This document shows positions 49,151 to 58,318 of a DNA stretch of 64,000 bases, one piece after another. Below the pieces are notes generated by a model. That model saw only the letters and a program-made list of their open reading frames with translations, was not told the origin of the DNA and made no database searches. How positions within the stretch are numbered: position 1 is the first letter of the stretch; each line of letters starts with the position of its first letter. The position numbers were made by a program, and so were the translations under genes. Source of the stretch: Bacteroidales bacterium (lineage in GTDB: Bacteria > Bacteroidota > Bacteroidia > Bacteroidales > UBA932); the NCBI GenBank assembly GCA_017471045.1, contig JAFUWZ010000052.1, forward strand, positions 1-64,000, in the 5' to 3' direction.

Positions 49151-51034
49151 ATGAGACGTAGTATATTGCCTATCCTTCTTTTATTATTGGCTTGGCCTGG
49201 CCGGGCCGAGGGGATCTTCGTGGAGGCGGAGCGCTTCGCCGACAAGGGAGGCTGGTCGGTGGACCAGCAGTTCATGGACCAGATGGGATCGCCCTACCTG
49301 ATCGCGCACGGGATGGGGATTCCGGTCGCGGATGCAGCCACGCCGGTCGAGATTCCGGAGGCGGGCGTCTATCATGTCTGGGTGCGGACCTACAACTGGA
49401 CCGCTCCTTGGACGGAGGCGACCGGGCCCGGCGCTTTCCGGGTCAAGATTGACGGTAAGCCGCTCAAGGGCATTGTCGGTGCATCCGGGAACCGCTGGGA
49501 GTGGCAGTATGCCGGCAACCGGCGGCTCAAGGCGGGTTCCTGCACCCTGGCCCTGTCTGACCTGGCGGGCTTCGACGGGCGTTGCGACGCCGTGTGGCTG
49601 ACGAAGGAAGCCGGCGTGACACCTCCTGCAGAAGTCACCGCCCTGGAGTCTTTCCGACGCGAGGCAGGGGCGCTGTCCCCGGTGCCCGCGGATGGCGGAA
49701 CCTATGATCTTGTCGTCATCGGCGGCGGCATCGCCGGCATGTGCGCCGCCGTTTCTGCTGCCCGCAACGGCTGCAAGGTCGCGCTGGTCAATGACCGCCC
49801 GGTCCCCGGTGGCAACAACAGTGCGGAAGTCCGCGTCCATTTGGGTGGCCGGACCGAGATCGGCCTGTATCCGCGCCTGGGGATGATGGTGCGCGAGTTC
49901 GGCCAGAGCCGGGGCGGCAATGCCAAACCGGCCGCGAACTATGAGGACGAAAAGAAGATCGCCTTCATCGAGGGCGAGCCGAATGTGCATTATTTCCCGT
50001 GTTTCCGGGCCGTCAAGGTCCGGATGGCGGACCCGCACCGCATCGCTTCCGTCGTCATCCGCGGGACGGAAACGGGTGAGGAACTGGAACTGAGCGCGCC
50101 GCTCTTCAGCGACTGCACCGGTGATGCCGGCTTGGGCTATATGGCCGGCGCAGACTGGCGGATGGGACGCGAAGGCCGGGATGAATTCGGCGAGAGCCTT
50201 GCCCCGGAAAAAGGGGACGACCTGACCATGGGAGCCTCCGTGCAATGGTATTCCGTGGATGCCGGCAAGCCGTCAGTCTTCCCTGAGTTCTCTTATGGCG
50301 TGGTTTTTACGGAGGAGAACTGCGAGAAAGTCAAGATGGGGGAGTGGACCTGGGAGACAGGGATGGACCGGGACCAGATCGGCGAGTTCGAACGGATCCG
50401 GGATTATGGCCTGCTGGTGGTTTATTCCAACTGGAGTTTCCTTAAGAACCACCATCCCAAGAAAGATGCATTTGCCAATCGCGAGCTGGGCTGGGTGGCC
50501 TATGTCGCCGGCAAGCGGGAATCCCGGCGCCTGTTGGGGGATTACATCTTGAAGCAGGATGACGTGGAGAAGCAGGTCTTCCATGAAGATGCTTCTTTCA
50601 CGATTTCCTGGCATTTTGACTTGCATTCTCCCGACCCTGTCAATGCCGCCCGCTTCCCGGAAGAGGCCTTCAAGGCCGTGACCAAACACAATCCGATCTA
50701 CCCCTATGCGGTGCCTTACCGCTGCCTGTATTCGCGCAATATCGACAATCTCTTCATGGCGGGGCGCAACATCAGCACGACTCATGTGACGCTGGGCTCC
50801 ACGCGCCTGATGCGCACCGGCGCGATGATGGGCGAGGTCGTCGGGATGGCCGCCGGGATCTGCAAGGAGCATGGCGCGACGCCCCGCGAAGTCTACCGGC
50901 TCTACTTGCCGGAATTGAAGGACAAGATGACGCAGGGAGCCGCCAGGACGGATATCGAACTGCCCGACAACCAGCATTTCAACCTGGGGGGCATGCTGAA
51001 GAAGCCGAAATACGATTTCGGGACCCGGCCGTAA
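49151..51034 (+). CDS. Exported FAD-dependent oxidoreductase with N-terminal beta-sandwich domain
   Basis: 627 residues with signal peptide MRRSILPILLLLLAWPGRA. An N-terminal galactose-binding-like module (about 22-155: VEAERFADKGGWSVDQQF, GVYHVWVRTYNW) precedes an FAD domain with the dinucleotide loop VVIGGGIAGMCAA (about 189-201). CTGDAGLGYMAGADWRMGRE and LFMAGRNISTTHVTLGSTRLM are typical of the FAD_oxidored family seen in PULs. Substrate is unknown; oxidation of a sugar is plausible from context only. It ends the operon, 3 bases before the stop of the ROK gene. Confidence 0.82.
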   Translation: MRRSILPILLLLLAWPGRAEGIFVEAERFADKGGWSVDQQFMDQMGSPYLIAHGMGIPVADAATPVEIPEAGVYHVWVRTYNWTAPWTEATGPGAFRVKIDGKPLKGIVGASGNRWEWQYAGNRRLKAGSCTLALSDLAGFDGRCDAVWLTKEAGVTPPAEVTALESFRREAGALSPVPADGGTYDLVVIGGGIAGMCAAVSAARNGCKVALVNDRPVPGGNNSAEVRVHLGGRTEIGLYPRLGMMVREFGQSRGGNAKPAANYEDEKKIAFIEGEPNVHYFPCFRAVKVRMADPHRIASVVIRGTETGEELELSAPLFSDCTGDAGLGYMAGADWRMGREGRDEFGESLAPEKGDDLTMGASVQWYSVDAGKPSVFPEFSYGVVFTEENCEKVKMGEWTWETGMDRDQIGEFERIRDYGLLVVYSNWSFLKNHHPKKDAFANRELGWVAYVAGKRESRRLLGDYILKQDDVEKQVFHEDASFTISWHFDLHSPDPVNAARFPEEAFKAVTKHNPIYPYAVPYRCLYSRNIDNLFMAGRNISTTHVTLGSTRLMRTGAMMGEVVGMAAGICKEHGATPREVYRLYLPELKDKMTQGAARTDIELPDNQHFNLGGMLKKPKYDFGTRP

Positions 51035-51037
51035 AGC

Positions 51038-52243
51038 CTAAAACAGTCCGAGATACTTGCTGCGGGCGATGAGGCAGTTGCCGATGGAGGCCGCCTTGCG
51101 TCCCAGCGTGGAGTACACGATCTTGGTGTCGGAACTGACCCGGTTGAGGGAAAGCTTATTGACCGAGGTCTTGATCGGGTACATCAGGTATTTCTTGCCG
51201 ACGATCAGGCGGCCGCCGATGATGACCAGGCCCGGGTTGAAGATGTTGATCAGGCCGGCGATGCCGCGACCCAGGGTCTCTCCGATCTGGCCGATGCTGT
51301 CGATAGCCAGCACGTCTTCCTCCTCGACGGCCTTGAGGATGTCATCCAGGGTGATCTGCTGGCCGGCCGCAAACTTCTTGGCCAGGGAAGAGGGCCGGCC
51401 GCTGGCAAGCCGCTCCAGGATCATCTCGTGAAGGGCGGATCCGGACGCGCCGGTCTCCAGGCAGCCGACCTTGCCGCAGCGGCAGATCTTTTCGTTGTCC
51501 AGGAGCGGGAAATGGCCGATCTCCCCGGAGAAGCCGGACTTCCCGTAATAGAGCCGGCCGTCCAGGATCATGCCCATGCCCAGACCCCAGCTGAGGTTGA
51601 TGGAGAGCATGTTCCGGGCGTCCTTGCCGTGTCCGCCGGCCAGGAACTCGCCGTAGGTCATCGCCCGGGAATCGTTCTCGATGGAGACTGGGACGTTGAA
51701 ATCCTTCTCGAAGATCGCATTGAGCGGCAGGTCGTCGCTCATGAAATAACTCATCGAATAGCCTTCTTCCGGGTTGACGCGCCCGCTCAGGCTCACACCG
51801 ACGCTGAGTACCTTCTCCCAGGGGATCCCGGCCTGGGCGACCGCCTCCTTGACCAGGCGGCAAAGCGTCTTGAACGAGTCCGCGCTGGCCTCCAGGATAA
51901 ACTCGATGTCCGGGATGAAGGCGGTGACATCACCCTTGAAATCCGTGATGGCGATGTGGAAATGCTGCCGGGAGATGTCAACGCCGATGAAATAGCCGGC
52001 GGCGGCATTCAGCCCGAAGATGCTGGGACGTCTTCCTCCGGAAGTGCCGACCTTGCCCATGTCCAGCATGAATCCTTCGTCGATCAACTCCCCGATGATC
52101 TTGGTGACGGTCGGGACGCTCGTGTTGATCTCTTTGGAAAGGTCCGCGATGGAATAACTGTCGTTCAGGATGCAAAGTCGGAGAATCTGTCGCTTGATAT
52201 CGGCGTTCTTGTTCACTTCTGTGAGAAAACTTTTACTGCTCAT
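51038..52243 (-). CDS. ROK-family transcriptional regulator (NagC/XylR type)
   Basis: 401 residues from MSSKSFLTEVNKNADIKRQ; ATGs 2 and 5 codons upstream (to 52258) are possible. The N-terminal winged HTH (YSIADLSKEINTSVPTVTKIIGEL) precedes the ROK sugar-kinase-like domain. ATP/phosphate and sugar motifs GVDISRQ and LSWGLGMGMILDGRLYYGKSGFSGEIGHF are followed by the zinc motif CRCGKVGCLET. Because it keeps both HTH and ROK domains, it is a regulator rather than a kinase. It converges with the PUL and may respond to the released sugar. Confidence 0.9.
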   Translation of the reverse strand: MSSKSFLTEVNKNADIKRQILRLCILNDSYSIADLSKEINTSVPTVTKIIGELIDEGFMLDMGKVGTSGGRRPSIFGLNAAAGYFIGVDISRQHFHIAITDFKGDVTAFIPDIEFILEASADSFKTLCRLVKEAVAQAGIPWEKVLSVGVSLSGRVNPEEGYSMSYFMSDDLPLNAIFEKDFNVPVSIENDSRAMTYGEFLAGGHGKDARNMLSINLSWGLGMGMILDGRLYYGKSGFSGEIGHFPLLDNEKICRCGKVGCLETGASGSALHEMILERLASGRPSSLAKKFAAGQQITLDDILKAVEEEDVLAIDSIGQIGETLGRGIAGLINIFNPGLVIIGGRLIVGKKYLMYPIKTSVNKLSLNRVSSDTKIVYSTLGRKAASIGNCLIARSKYLGLF

Positions 52244-52357
52244 GATCATAACTGTCAAGTTCGTACCGCAATATACAATTTTAATTCCAAAAAGATAATT
52301 TTATTTTTAAAGTTTTTAAAATTTCAGGCTGTCGCCCTCATTATCCGGCATCCTGGT

Positions 52358-52387
52358 TTTGGATTGACGGCATAATTGCTATCTTTG
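52358..52387 (+). promoter_or_regulatory. Complete promoter of the receptor-trkH operon
   Basis: TTTG (52358-52361), 18-base spacer, TATCTTTG (52380-52387), both perfect. The first start codon is 23 bases downstream at 52411. Confidence 0.7.
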
Positions 52388-52410
52388 TGCTTGGATTAAA
52401 TAGTACGGGT

Positions 52411-53298
52411 ATGCCGGTGAAACTGAAAAACATCTTCAAGGAGCCCTTCCGCTTGTCGCTCAAGCTCAAACTGGTCCTGAGCCTGAGCGCCATCGCCGTC
52501 ATCTTGTTGATATCCAGCATCATTTCCGTGCTGGAGTATAAGACGATGAGCACCTATGTATCCAGTCTCATCGCAGACAACATCCATAGCATCAACATGG
52601 CGCAGGAACTGTCCGAGTCCAGCAACAACTACAATCTGGATATCCTGGCTGTCATCGGGGACGACAACCTCACCTCTCTTCCGGATTTCGACCAGAAGGA
52701 GTTCGTGTCCCACTGTGATTCCCTCAAGAAGTCGCTCTCTACCGTCACGAAGGTGCGCCTGGCTGATTCGGTCCTGTATGCTTATTCGGCCTATATGCTG
52801 ACCTCGCTGGAGCTCCCGGAGGTCCTCAAATCCGATTTTATCGACTCCCGGGCCTGGTACTTCGACCGCCTGCAACCCCGCTACAACCGCCTGAGCAGTG
52901 CGATCGACAAGATGAGTTCGGAGATCTACAGCGACCTCAAGAAAAATTCGGCCAATTTTGACCGCGGCTTCTACCGTAGCATTGTCCCGGGCATCGTCGC
53001 CGTCGGCGTGGGCCTCCTGCTGGTCCTGATGCTGATGTTCTTCATCCTGTCCTATTATGTCGATCCCATCTACAGGATGGTGGACGGCCTGAACAATTAC
53101 CGCTCTTACAACAAGCGCTACCATTACACCTTCGACGGGGACGACCAGCTCTCTGAGCTGAATGCCGGCATCTCTGAGCTGGCGGCCGAGAATTTCCAGT
53201 TGCGTAAGCGCCTGATGAATCTCCGCAATGCGCAGACGCAAAAACAAGCCCCGCCGTCCCCGGAGAACGGAGACGCGGAAACCGGTGCGGAGGTCTGA
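52411..53298 (+). CDS. Two-helix membrane receptor-like protein without output domain
   Basis: 295 residues from MPVKLKNIFKEPFRLSLKLK; the earlier in-frame start at 52387 overlaps the -7 box and is rejected. TM1 is about 21-43, a periplasmic helical region spans about 44-192, and TM2 (IVAVGVGLLLVLMLMFFIL) is about 197-217. A HAMP-like/coiled-coil stretch (DPIYRMVDGLNNY; ELNAGISELAAENFQLRKRL) follows, then a disordered tail. It has the layout of a histidine kinase or chemoreceptor sensor but no kinase, cyclase or signalling domain. It is 9 bases from trkH, suggesting a role in K+ uptake control. Family not recognised. Confidence 0.75.
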   Translation: MPVKLKNIFKEPFRLSLKLKLVLSLSAIAVILLISSIISVLEYKTMSTYVSSLIADNIHSINMAQELSESSNNYNLDILAVIGDDNLTSLPDFDQKEFVSHCDSLKKSLSTVTKVRLADSVLYAYSAYMLTSLELPEVLKSDFIDSRAWYFDRLQPRYNRLSSAIDKMSSEIYSDLKKNSANFDRGFYRSIVPGIVAVGVGLLLVLMLMFFILSYYVDPIYRMVDGLNNYRSYNKRYHYTFDGDDQLSELNAGISELAAENFQLRKRLMNLRNAQTQKQAPPSPENGDAETGAEV

Positions 53299-53307
53299 CG
53301 GATTGCC

Positions 53308-54762
53308 ATGAACCTGAAGACCATCAGCCGGAATGTGGGATACGCACTGCTTGTCAGCGCGCTCTTCATGCTACTGTCTGTCTTCGTATCCATCGCTTAC
53401 GGCAACGACAGTGCCCTGGTCGCCCTCGTGATCAGTTTCATCATCACCTTTACGATCGGCATCTTCCCCTTCATCTTCGTCAAGAAAACGGCGGAAATCA
53501 CGATGAAGGACGGCTATATGATCATCGTCCTGTCCTGGCTGCTCTCATTCATCGTCGGTATGCTGCCCTTTGCCCTTTGGGGCGGTCCCTTCTCGGTCCA
53601 GAATGCCTGGTTCGAGAGCGTGTCCGGCTATACGACGACCGGTGCGACCATCCTGGATGATATCGAGTCGGTACCCAAGAGCCTGCTTTTCTGGCGGAGT
53701 TCGACCCATTTCATCGGCGGCTTGGGGGTCGTTGTCTTCCTCTTGCTGATCATCCCGAACGCCAGTCCGGTGCGTCTCCGCCTGACCAATATGGAACTGT
53801 CCTCGCTGAGCAAGGAGGGCTACAGTTCGCGGACCAACAAGGTGGTCTATGTCTTCGCTTACGTTTATCTTGGCCTGGTCGTCGTATCGTTCTTTGCCTA
53901 TTGGCTCGCCGGGATGTCGCCTTTCGATGCGATCTGCCACGCTTTCAGCGTCAGCGCAACCGGCGGCTTCAGTACGCGCAACCTTTCCATCGGGGCTTAT
54001 GACTCCTATCTGATCGAAGGGTTGACCATGCTCTTCATGTTCATCTCGTCCCTGCACTTCGGTCTGGTCTATATGGCGGTCATCACCCGCAGTTTCCGGC
54101 CTTTCAACAATCCGGTTGTCAAGTTCTACGTCGGGACGCTCGTGTTCTTCTCCCTGCTCCTGGCCTTCGTGATGCGTTCCCAGTCGCTTTCGCCCTCCTT
54201 CGGCCAGGCGCTGTGGGACAGTACTTTCCATACGCTGTGTATCGCCACGACGTCCGGTTTCGCCACCGTGGACAACGCTGACTGGCCCATGTTGGCGAAC
54301 ATGGGGCTGTTCTTCATGGGCATCATGTGCGCCTGTGCGGGCTCTACTTCCGGCGGCATCAAGGCGGATCGCGTGCTGCTCCTGTTCAAGGCCATCGCCT
54401 TGCAGGTCAAGCGGGCCCTGTATCCGTCCGCCATCACCGAGGTCAAGGTCGGCAACCGTATCCTCCGGGACGAGGAAGTGGCTCCGCACCTGATCTACAT
54501 CTCCATGTACATGCTGCTGCTCGGGATCTCTTCCGGGCTCCTGCTGCTGATGGGGGAGCATGATGTGGATGCGCTGGCCGCCTCGGTATCTGCCCTCGGC
54601 AATGTCGGGCCGTCCATCCATCAATATGGCACCATGGGCAGCTACAATGCGATGCCGGAGATCTCCAAGATGGTCATGACGGTCAACATGTTTCTGGGTC
54701 GTGTCGAGATCTACCCGGTCCTGGCCGTTTTTGCCTCCCTGTTCAAAAAGCGGATCCTGTAG
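53308..54762 (+). CDS. trkH: TrkH/KtrB-family potassium uptake membrane subunit
   Basis: 484 residues, four M1-P-M2-type repeats. Selectivity-filter regions are visible at SGYTTTGATI, SATGGFST, ATTSGFAT and LGNVGPS, each with the central Gly of K+ channels. SSTHFIGGLGVVVFLLLIIP and GSTSGGIKADRVLLLFK are conserved TrkH segments. The cytoplasmic RCK regulator TrkA is not adjacent; instead the gene is preceded by the receptor-like protein. The RecD-like helicase gene starts 2 bases downstream. Confidence 0.94.
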   Translation: MNLKTISRNVGYALLVSALFMLLSVFVSIAYGNDSALVALVISFIITFTIGIFPFIFVKKTAEITMKDGYMIIVLSWLLSFIVGMLPFALWGGPFSVQNAWFESVSGYTTTGATILDDIESVPKSLLFWRSSTHFIGGLGVVVFLLLIIPNASPVRLRLTNMELSSLSKEGYSSRTNKVVYVFAYVYLGLVVVSFFAYWLAGMSPFDAICHAFSVSATGGFSTRNLSIGAYDSYLIEGLTMLFMFISSLHFGLVYMAVITRSFRPFNNPVVKFYVGTLVFFSLLLAFVMRSQSLSPSFGQALWDSTFHTLCIATTSGFATVDNADWPMLANMGLFFMGIMCACAGSTSGGIKADRVLLLFKAIALQVKRALYPSAITEVKVGNRILRDEEVAPHLIYISMYMLLLGISSGLLLLMGEHDVDALAASVSALGNVGPSIHQYGTMGSYNAMPEISKMVMTVNMFLGRVEIYPVLAVFASLFKKRIL

Positions 54763-54764
54763 CG

Positions 54765-56198
54765 ATGGATAGGGCGGCTTTCCTGTATAAGGACTTCCTG
54801 CACCATCTGGGCGTCGTGCCGACGTCCTGTCAGGATGCCATGCTGCGCAAGGTGGCGTCATTCTTGATCGGCGATGACGCGGATATCCTGGTCGTGAACG
54901 GGTATGCCGGCACGGGAAAGACGACGGCCGTCTCGGCCGTGGTCGATTCCCTGTCCGCGATGAAAGTGCCTTGCGTCCTGCTGGCGCCGACCGGCCGTTC
55001 CGCCAAGGTTATGTCTTCCTATGCGCACCGGCCGGCCCACACCATCCACAAGGGCATCTATCGGCAGAAATCGGTGGGGGACAACGGTCTGGGGCAGTTT
55101 TCGCTGGTGCCCAATAAGGCGCGCAATACCCTTTACGTCGTAGACGAGGTCTCGCTCATCGGCATCGAAGGCGCCCAAGGTCAGTCCGGTGCCCAGTTCG
55201 GGACCGGCAACCTGCTGGAAGATCTGGTCCACTTCGTGCGGGCCGGACTGGACTGCCGCTTGATCCTCGTCGGAGACTCAGCCCAACTGCCGCCGGTCGG
55301 GATGGAGGAAAGTCCCGCCCTTTCGCCGGATTATATGGAAGGGTTCGGGGGGGTGACCTACGCTACGCTGACCACCGTCGTCCGTCAGGCGCAGGAATCC
55401 GGCATCCTCTACAATGCGACGCAGATCCGGGAGCTGATCCGGAGTTCGGATCCCTACGAGACTTTCGATGGCCTGAAGCTGTCGCTGGAAGGTTTCGACG
55501 ACATCGCCCGCCTGGGGGGCGGCGACCTGATCGAGACCCTCTCTGACGCTTATGCCCGCTACGGTGAAGACGAAACCATGATCCTGTGCCGCTCCAACAG
55601 GCGGGCGATCCGGTATAACCTGGGGGTCCGTTCCTCCGTACAATTCAAGGAGGAACGCCTGGTACGCGGGGACAAGCTGATGATCGTCAAGAACTGCTAT
55701 CAGTTCCTGGACGATGTTGAGGAAATGGACTACATCGCCAACGGCGATACCGTCAAGCTGGTCCGGATCGGGCATTACGTGGACCGGTACGGCCTGCATT
55801 TCGCCGATGCGCGGCTCAGTTTTCCCGATTATGACGACCTCGAGATCACGGCCAAAGTCTGCTTGGACACCCTGGAGTCCGAGTCTGCCTCGCTGACTTA
55901 CGAGCAGCAGAACGCGTTGTATCGCGGTGTGGATGCGGATCATGCCCACATCACGTCCAAGAAGAAACGCTACGAGGCGGTGCGGGAAGACCCGTTCTAC
56001 AATGCCCTGCAACTGAAATATGCCAACGCGATCACCTGCCACAAGTCCCAGGGCGGGCAGTGGAAGTGCGTCCTGATCGACAACCCCTTCTGGCAGGACG
56101 AACAGAGTCTGGACGACCTGAAATGGCTCTACACCGCCTTGACCCGTGCGGTGGAAAAAGTATACTTGGTGAACTTCAAAGACCGTTTTTTCGAATGA
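54765..56198 (+). CDS. RecD-like AAA ATPase/DNA helicase
   Basis: Superfamily 1 helicase, 477 residues. Walker A is VNGYAGTGKTTAVSA, motif Ia LLAPTGRSAKVMSSY, Walker B VVDEVSLI, motif III LILVGDSAQLPPVG, and the C-terminal UvrD_C_2 motif AITCHKSQGGQWKCV leads to LYTALTRAVEKVYLV. It is shorter than RecD2 and lacks its N-terminal helix-hairpin-helix part, as do the many short RecD-like helicases of Bacteroidales. It probably acts in DNA repair. Its stop overlaps the next start (ATGA). Confidence 0.88.
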   Translation: MDRAAFLYKDFLHHLGVVPTSCQDAMLRKVASFLIGDDADILVVNGYAGTGKTTAVSAVVDSLSAMKVPCVLLAPTGRSAKVMSSYAHRPAHTIHKGIYRQKSVGDNGLGQFSLVPNKARNTLYVVDEVSLIGIEGAQGQSGAQFGTGNLLEDLVHFVRAGLDCRLILVGDSAQLPPVGMEESPALSPDYMEGFGGVTYATLTTVVRQAQESGILYNATQIRELIRSSDPYETFDGLKLSLEGFDDIARLGGGDLIETLSDAYARYGEDETMILCRSNRRAIRYNLGVRSSVQFKEERLVRGDKLMIVKNCYQFLDDVEEMDYIANGDTVKLVRIGHYVDRYGLHFADARLSFPDYDDLEITAKVCLDTLESESASLTYEQQNALYRGVDADHAHITSKKKRYEAVREDPFYNALQLKYANAITCHKSQGGQWKCVLIDNPFWQDEQSLDDLKWLYTALTRAVEKVYLVNFKDRFFE

Positions 56199-58318
56199 GA
56201 AAGATCCTCTTGCCCCTCCTCTTCCTCTCGCTGTGCCTGACGGCCCGCTCGCAGGAGTACAATCCCGTCCCCATGGCGTGGAAATGGATGTCGGATACGG
56301 AAGTGGCCTTTTCGTACGATGGCAGCTACACGGATACCAATGCGTTCCGCGTAGCGCTTCCCGCGCTTCGCCTCCTCCCGTCCACGCCCTCCCCGGCGAC
56401 CTATACGGACTTCCCGGTCCGGCCCGAGGGGGCGGTCAACCTGACCTGGTCCCCCGACTCCACGATGCTCGCTTTCACCCGGGACAACAACCTCTTTGTC
56501 TATGACCTGGAGGCCGGGCGGGAGAAGCAGCTTACTTTCGACGGATCGGACGTGATCCTGAACGGCTACGCTTCCTGGGTTTATTATGAGGAGATATTCG
56601 GCCGCCCGTCACGCTACAAGGCTTTCTGGTGGTCGCCGGACTCGCGGCGCATCGGATTCTACCGATTCGACAACGGTGAGGTCCCGATGTTCCCCATCTA
56701 TTCTCACTCCGGGCAGGACGGCACGCTGAACCGTACGCGTTATCCCAAGGCGGGGGAGACGAACCCGGAAGTGCGGATCGGCATGATCGACGTGCGGGCG
56801 CTGCCTTTCGGTGCCGGTGCGAAGAAAGTGGCCCGCAAGACGGTATGGGCGGACTTTGACCCTTCCGAGGACCAGTATTTCGGCACTCCGTTCTGGGGCC
56901 CGGACGGGGAATCCTTCTACATCGCACGGGAACCGCGCATCCAGAATACCCTGGACTTGTACCGGGTCAGCGCCCGGGACGGCAGCAAGACGCATGTCTA
57001 TCACGAGACATACAAGACCTGGCTCAGCTGGATCGAAGACGTGCTCTTTACGGAAAAGGGATTGTATATGGCCCGCTCCTTCGAGGGTGACTGGCAGCAG
57101 ATCTACTTCCTGTCATACGACGGCCAGGAGTTCCGGCGCCTCACGGACGGCCCCAACTGGCGGATGCACCTGCTGCGCGTCGACGAGGCGGAAGGTACGG
57201 TTTATTTCACGGCCCATCGGGACGCCACGACGCGTGCGTGCCTCTACAGGGTGGATGCCCAGGGTCGGATCGTGGCCTTGACCGACCCTCGGCTCGGCGT
57301 GTCCGGCGTCCGTTTCAGCCCGGACGGCCAGTATTTCGTCGCCGCCTTGTCCAACTTCACCACGCCGACCCAGGTCTGGCTGTACGAGACGCGGACGGCG
57401 TCCCTGGCTTGGAAGAACCGCCGTCTGCTGGAGGGCAGCCGGAAAGGCATGCACGTGGACGACCGGGCTGCCCGGAGTGCCATGAAGGTGGCGGATGCGC
57501 AGGGACCGGAGTTCGATCCGTCGGCGTATGCGCTCCCGCAGCTCGTCACGATCCCCGCCACGGACGGGCTGATGATGCCGGCCGCCGTGACCTATCCCAA
57601 GGATTTCGATCCTTCCCGGAAATATCCGGTGCATTTCGAGATTTACGGCGGGCCCAATACGGCCTACGTGCGGGACATGTGGCGCCGCCCTACGCCCCAG
57701 AGCCAGTGGTGGAGCGGGCAGGGGATCATCCATGTGGTCGCGGATTGCCGTGCCTCCGGGCATAACGGACGGGCCGGGACCGACCAGGTCTATCGCAACC
57801 TGACGGACGTGCCGGTGCAGGATTTCCTGGCCTGGGCGGCGTATTTCCGCTCCTTGCCCTATGTGGATGCCGCCCGTATCGGCGTCGAGGGTTTTTCGTT
57901 CGGCGGGACGATGACGGCGATGCTGCTGCTGCGTCATTCGGACGTCTTCTGCTGCGGCATTGCCGGCGGCGGCGTCTATGACTGGGCGCTGTACGACAGC
58001 CATTATACGGAGCGCTTCATGGAGACGCCCCGGACCAATCCGGAAGGGTACCGTGCGGCGCGGGTCCTGAACTATGTGGAGGATTATCCGGTGCCGGCCG
58101 GCGGATCGGGGTCCGTGATGCTGAAACTGACGCACGGGACCGGGGATGACAACGTGCATTTCCAGAACACGCTGCAGCTGGTGGACGCCCTGCAGCAAGC
58201 CGGGAAGGGCTTCCGACTGATGATCTATCCGGATGGGATGCACGGCTACCGGGGGAAGCAGGCGCAACATTCGCTGGCCGAGGACCGGGATTTCTGGCTC
58301 CGCTACCTGAAGGACTGA
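56195..58318 (+). CDS. Dipeptidyl-peptidase IV-type S9 serine peptidase
   Basis: Exported peptidase, 707 residues from MRKILLPLLFLSLCLTARSQ (signal peptide). The ATG overlaps the helicase stop (ATGA). The N-terminal eight-blade beta-propeller (about 25-440) includes the Glu-rich SWVYYEEIFGR motif that binds the substrate N-terminus. The alpha/beta hydrolase domain has catalytic S568 in GFSFGG, D651 in HGTGDDN and H683 in DGMHGY. By family it cleaves Xaa-Pro dipeptides in the periplasm. The 3' end overlaps the convergent methyltransferase gene by 16 bases. Confidence 0.93.
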   Translation: MRKILLPLLFLSLCLTARSQEYNPVPMAWKWMSDTEVAFSYDGSYTDTNAFRVALPALRLLPSTPSPATYTDFPVRPEGAVNLTWSPDSTMLAFTRDNNLFVYDLEAGREKQLTFDGSDVILNGYASWVYYEEIFGRPSRYKAFWWSPDSRRIGFYRFDNGEVPMFPIYSHSGQDGTLNRTRYPKAGETNPEVRIGMIDVRALPFGAGAKKVARKTVWADFDPSEDQYFGTPFWGPDGESFYIAREPRIQNTLDLYRVSARDGSKTHVYHETYKTWLSWIEDVLFTEKGLYMARSFEGDWQQIYFLSYDGQEFRRLTDGPNWRMHLLRVDEAEGTVYFTAHRDATTRACLYRVDAQGRIVALTDPRLGVSGVRFSPDGQYFVAALSNFTTPTQVWLYETRTASLAWKNRRLLEGSRKGMHVDDRAARSAMKVADAQGPEFDPSAYALPQLVTIPATDGLMMPAAVTYPKDFDPSRKYPVHFEIYGGPNTAYVRDMWRRPTPQSQWWSGQGIIHVVADCRASGHNGRAGTDQVYRNLTDVPVQDFLAWAAYFRSLPYVDAARIGVEGFSFGGTMTAMLLLRHSDVFCCGIAGGGVYDWALYDSHYTERFMETPRTNPEGYRAARVLNYVEDYPVPAGGSGSVMLKLTHGTGDDNVHFQNTLQLVDALQQAGKGFRLMIYPDGMHGYRGKQAQHSLAEDRDFWLRYLKD

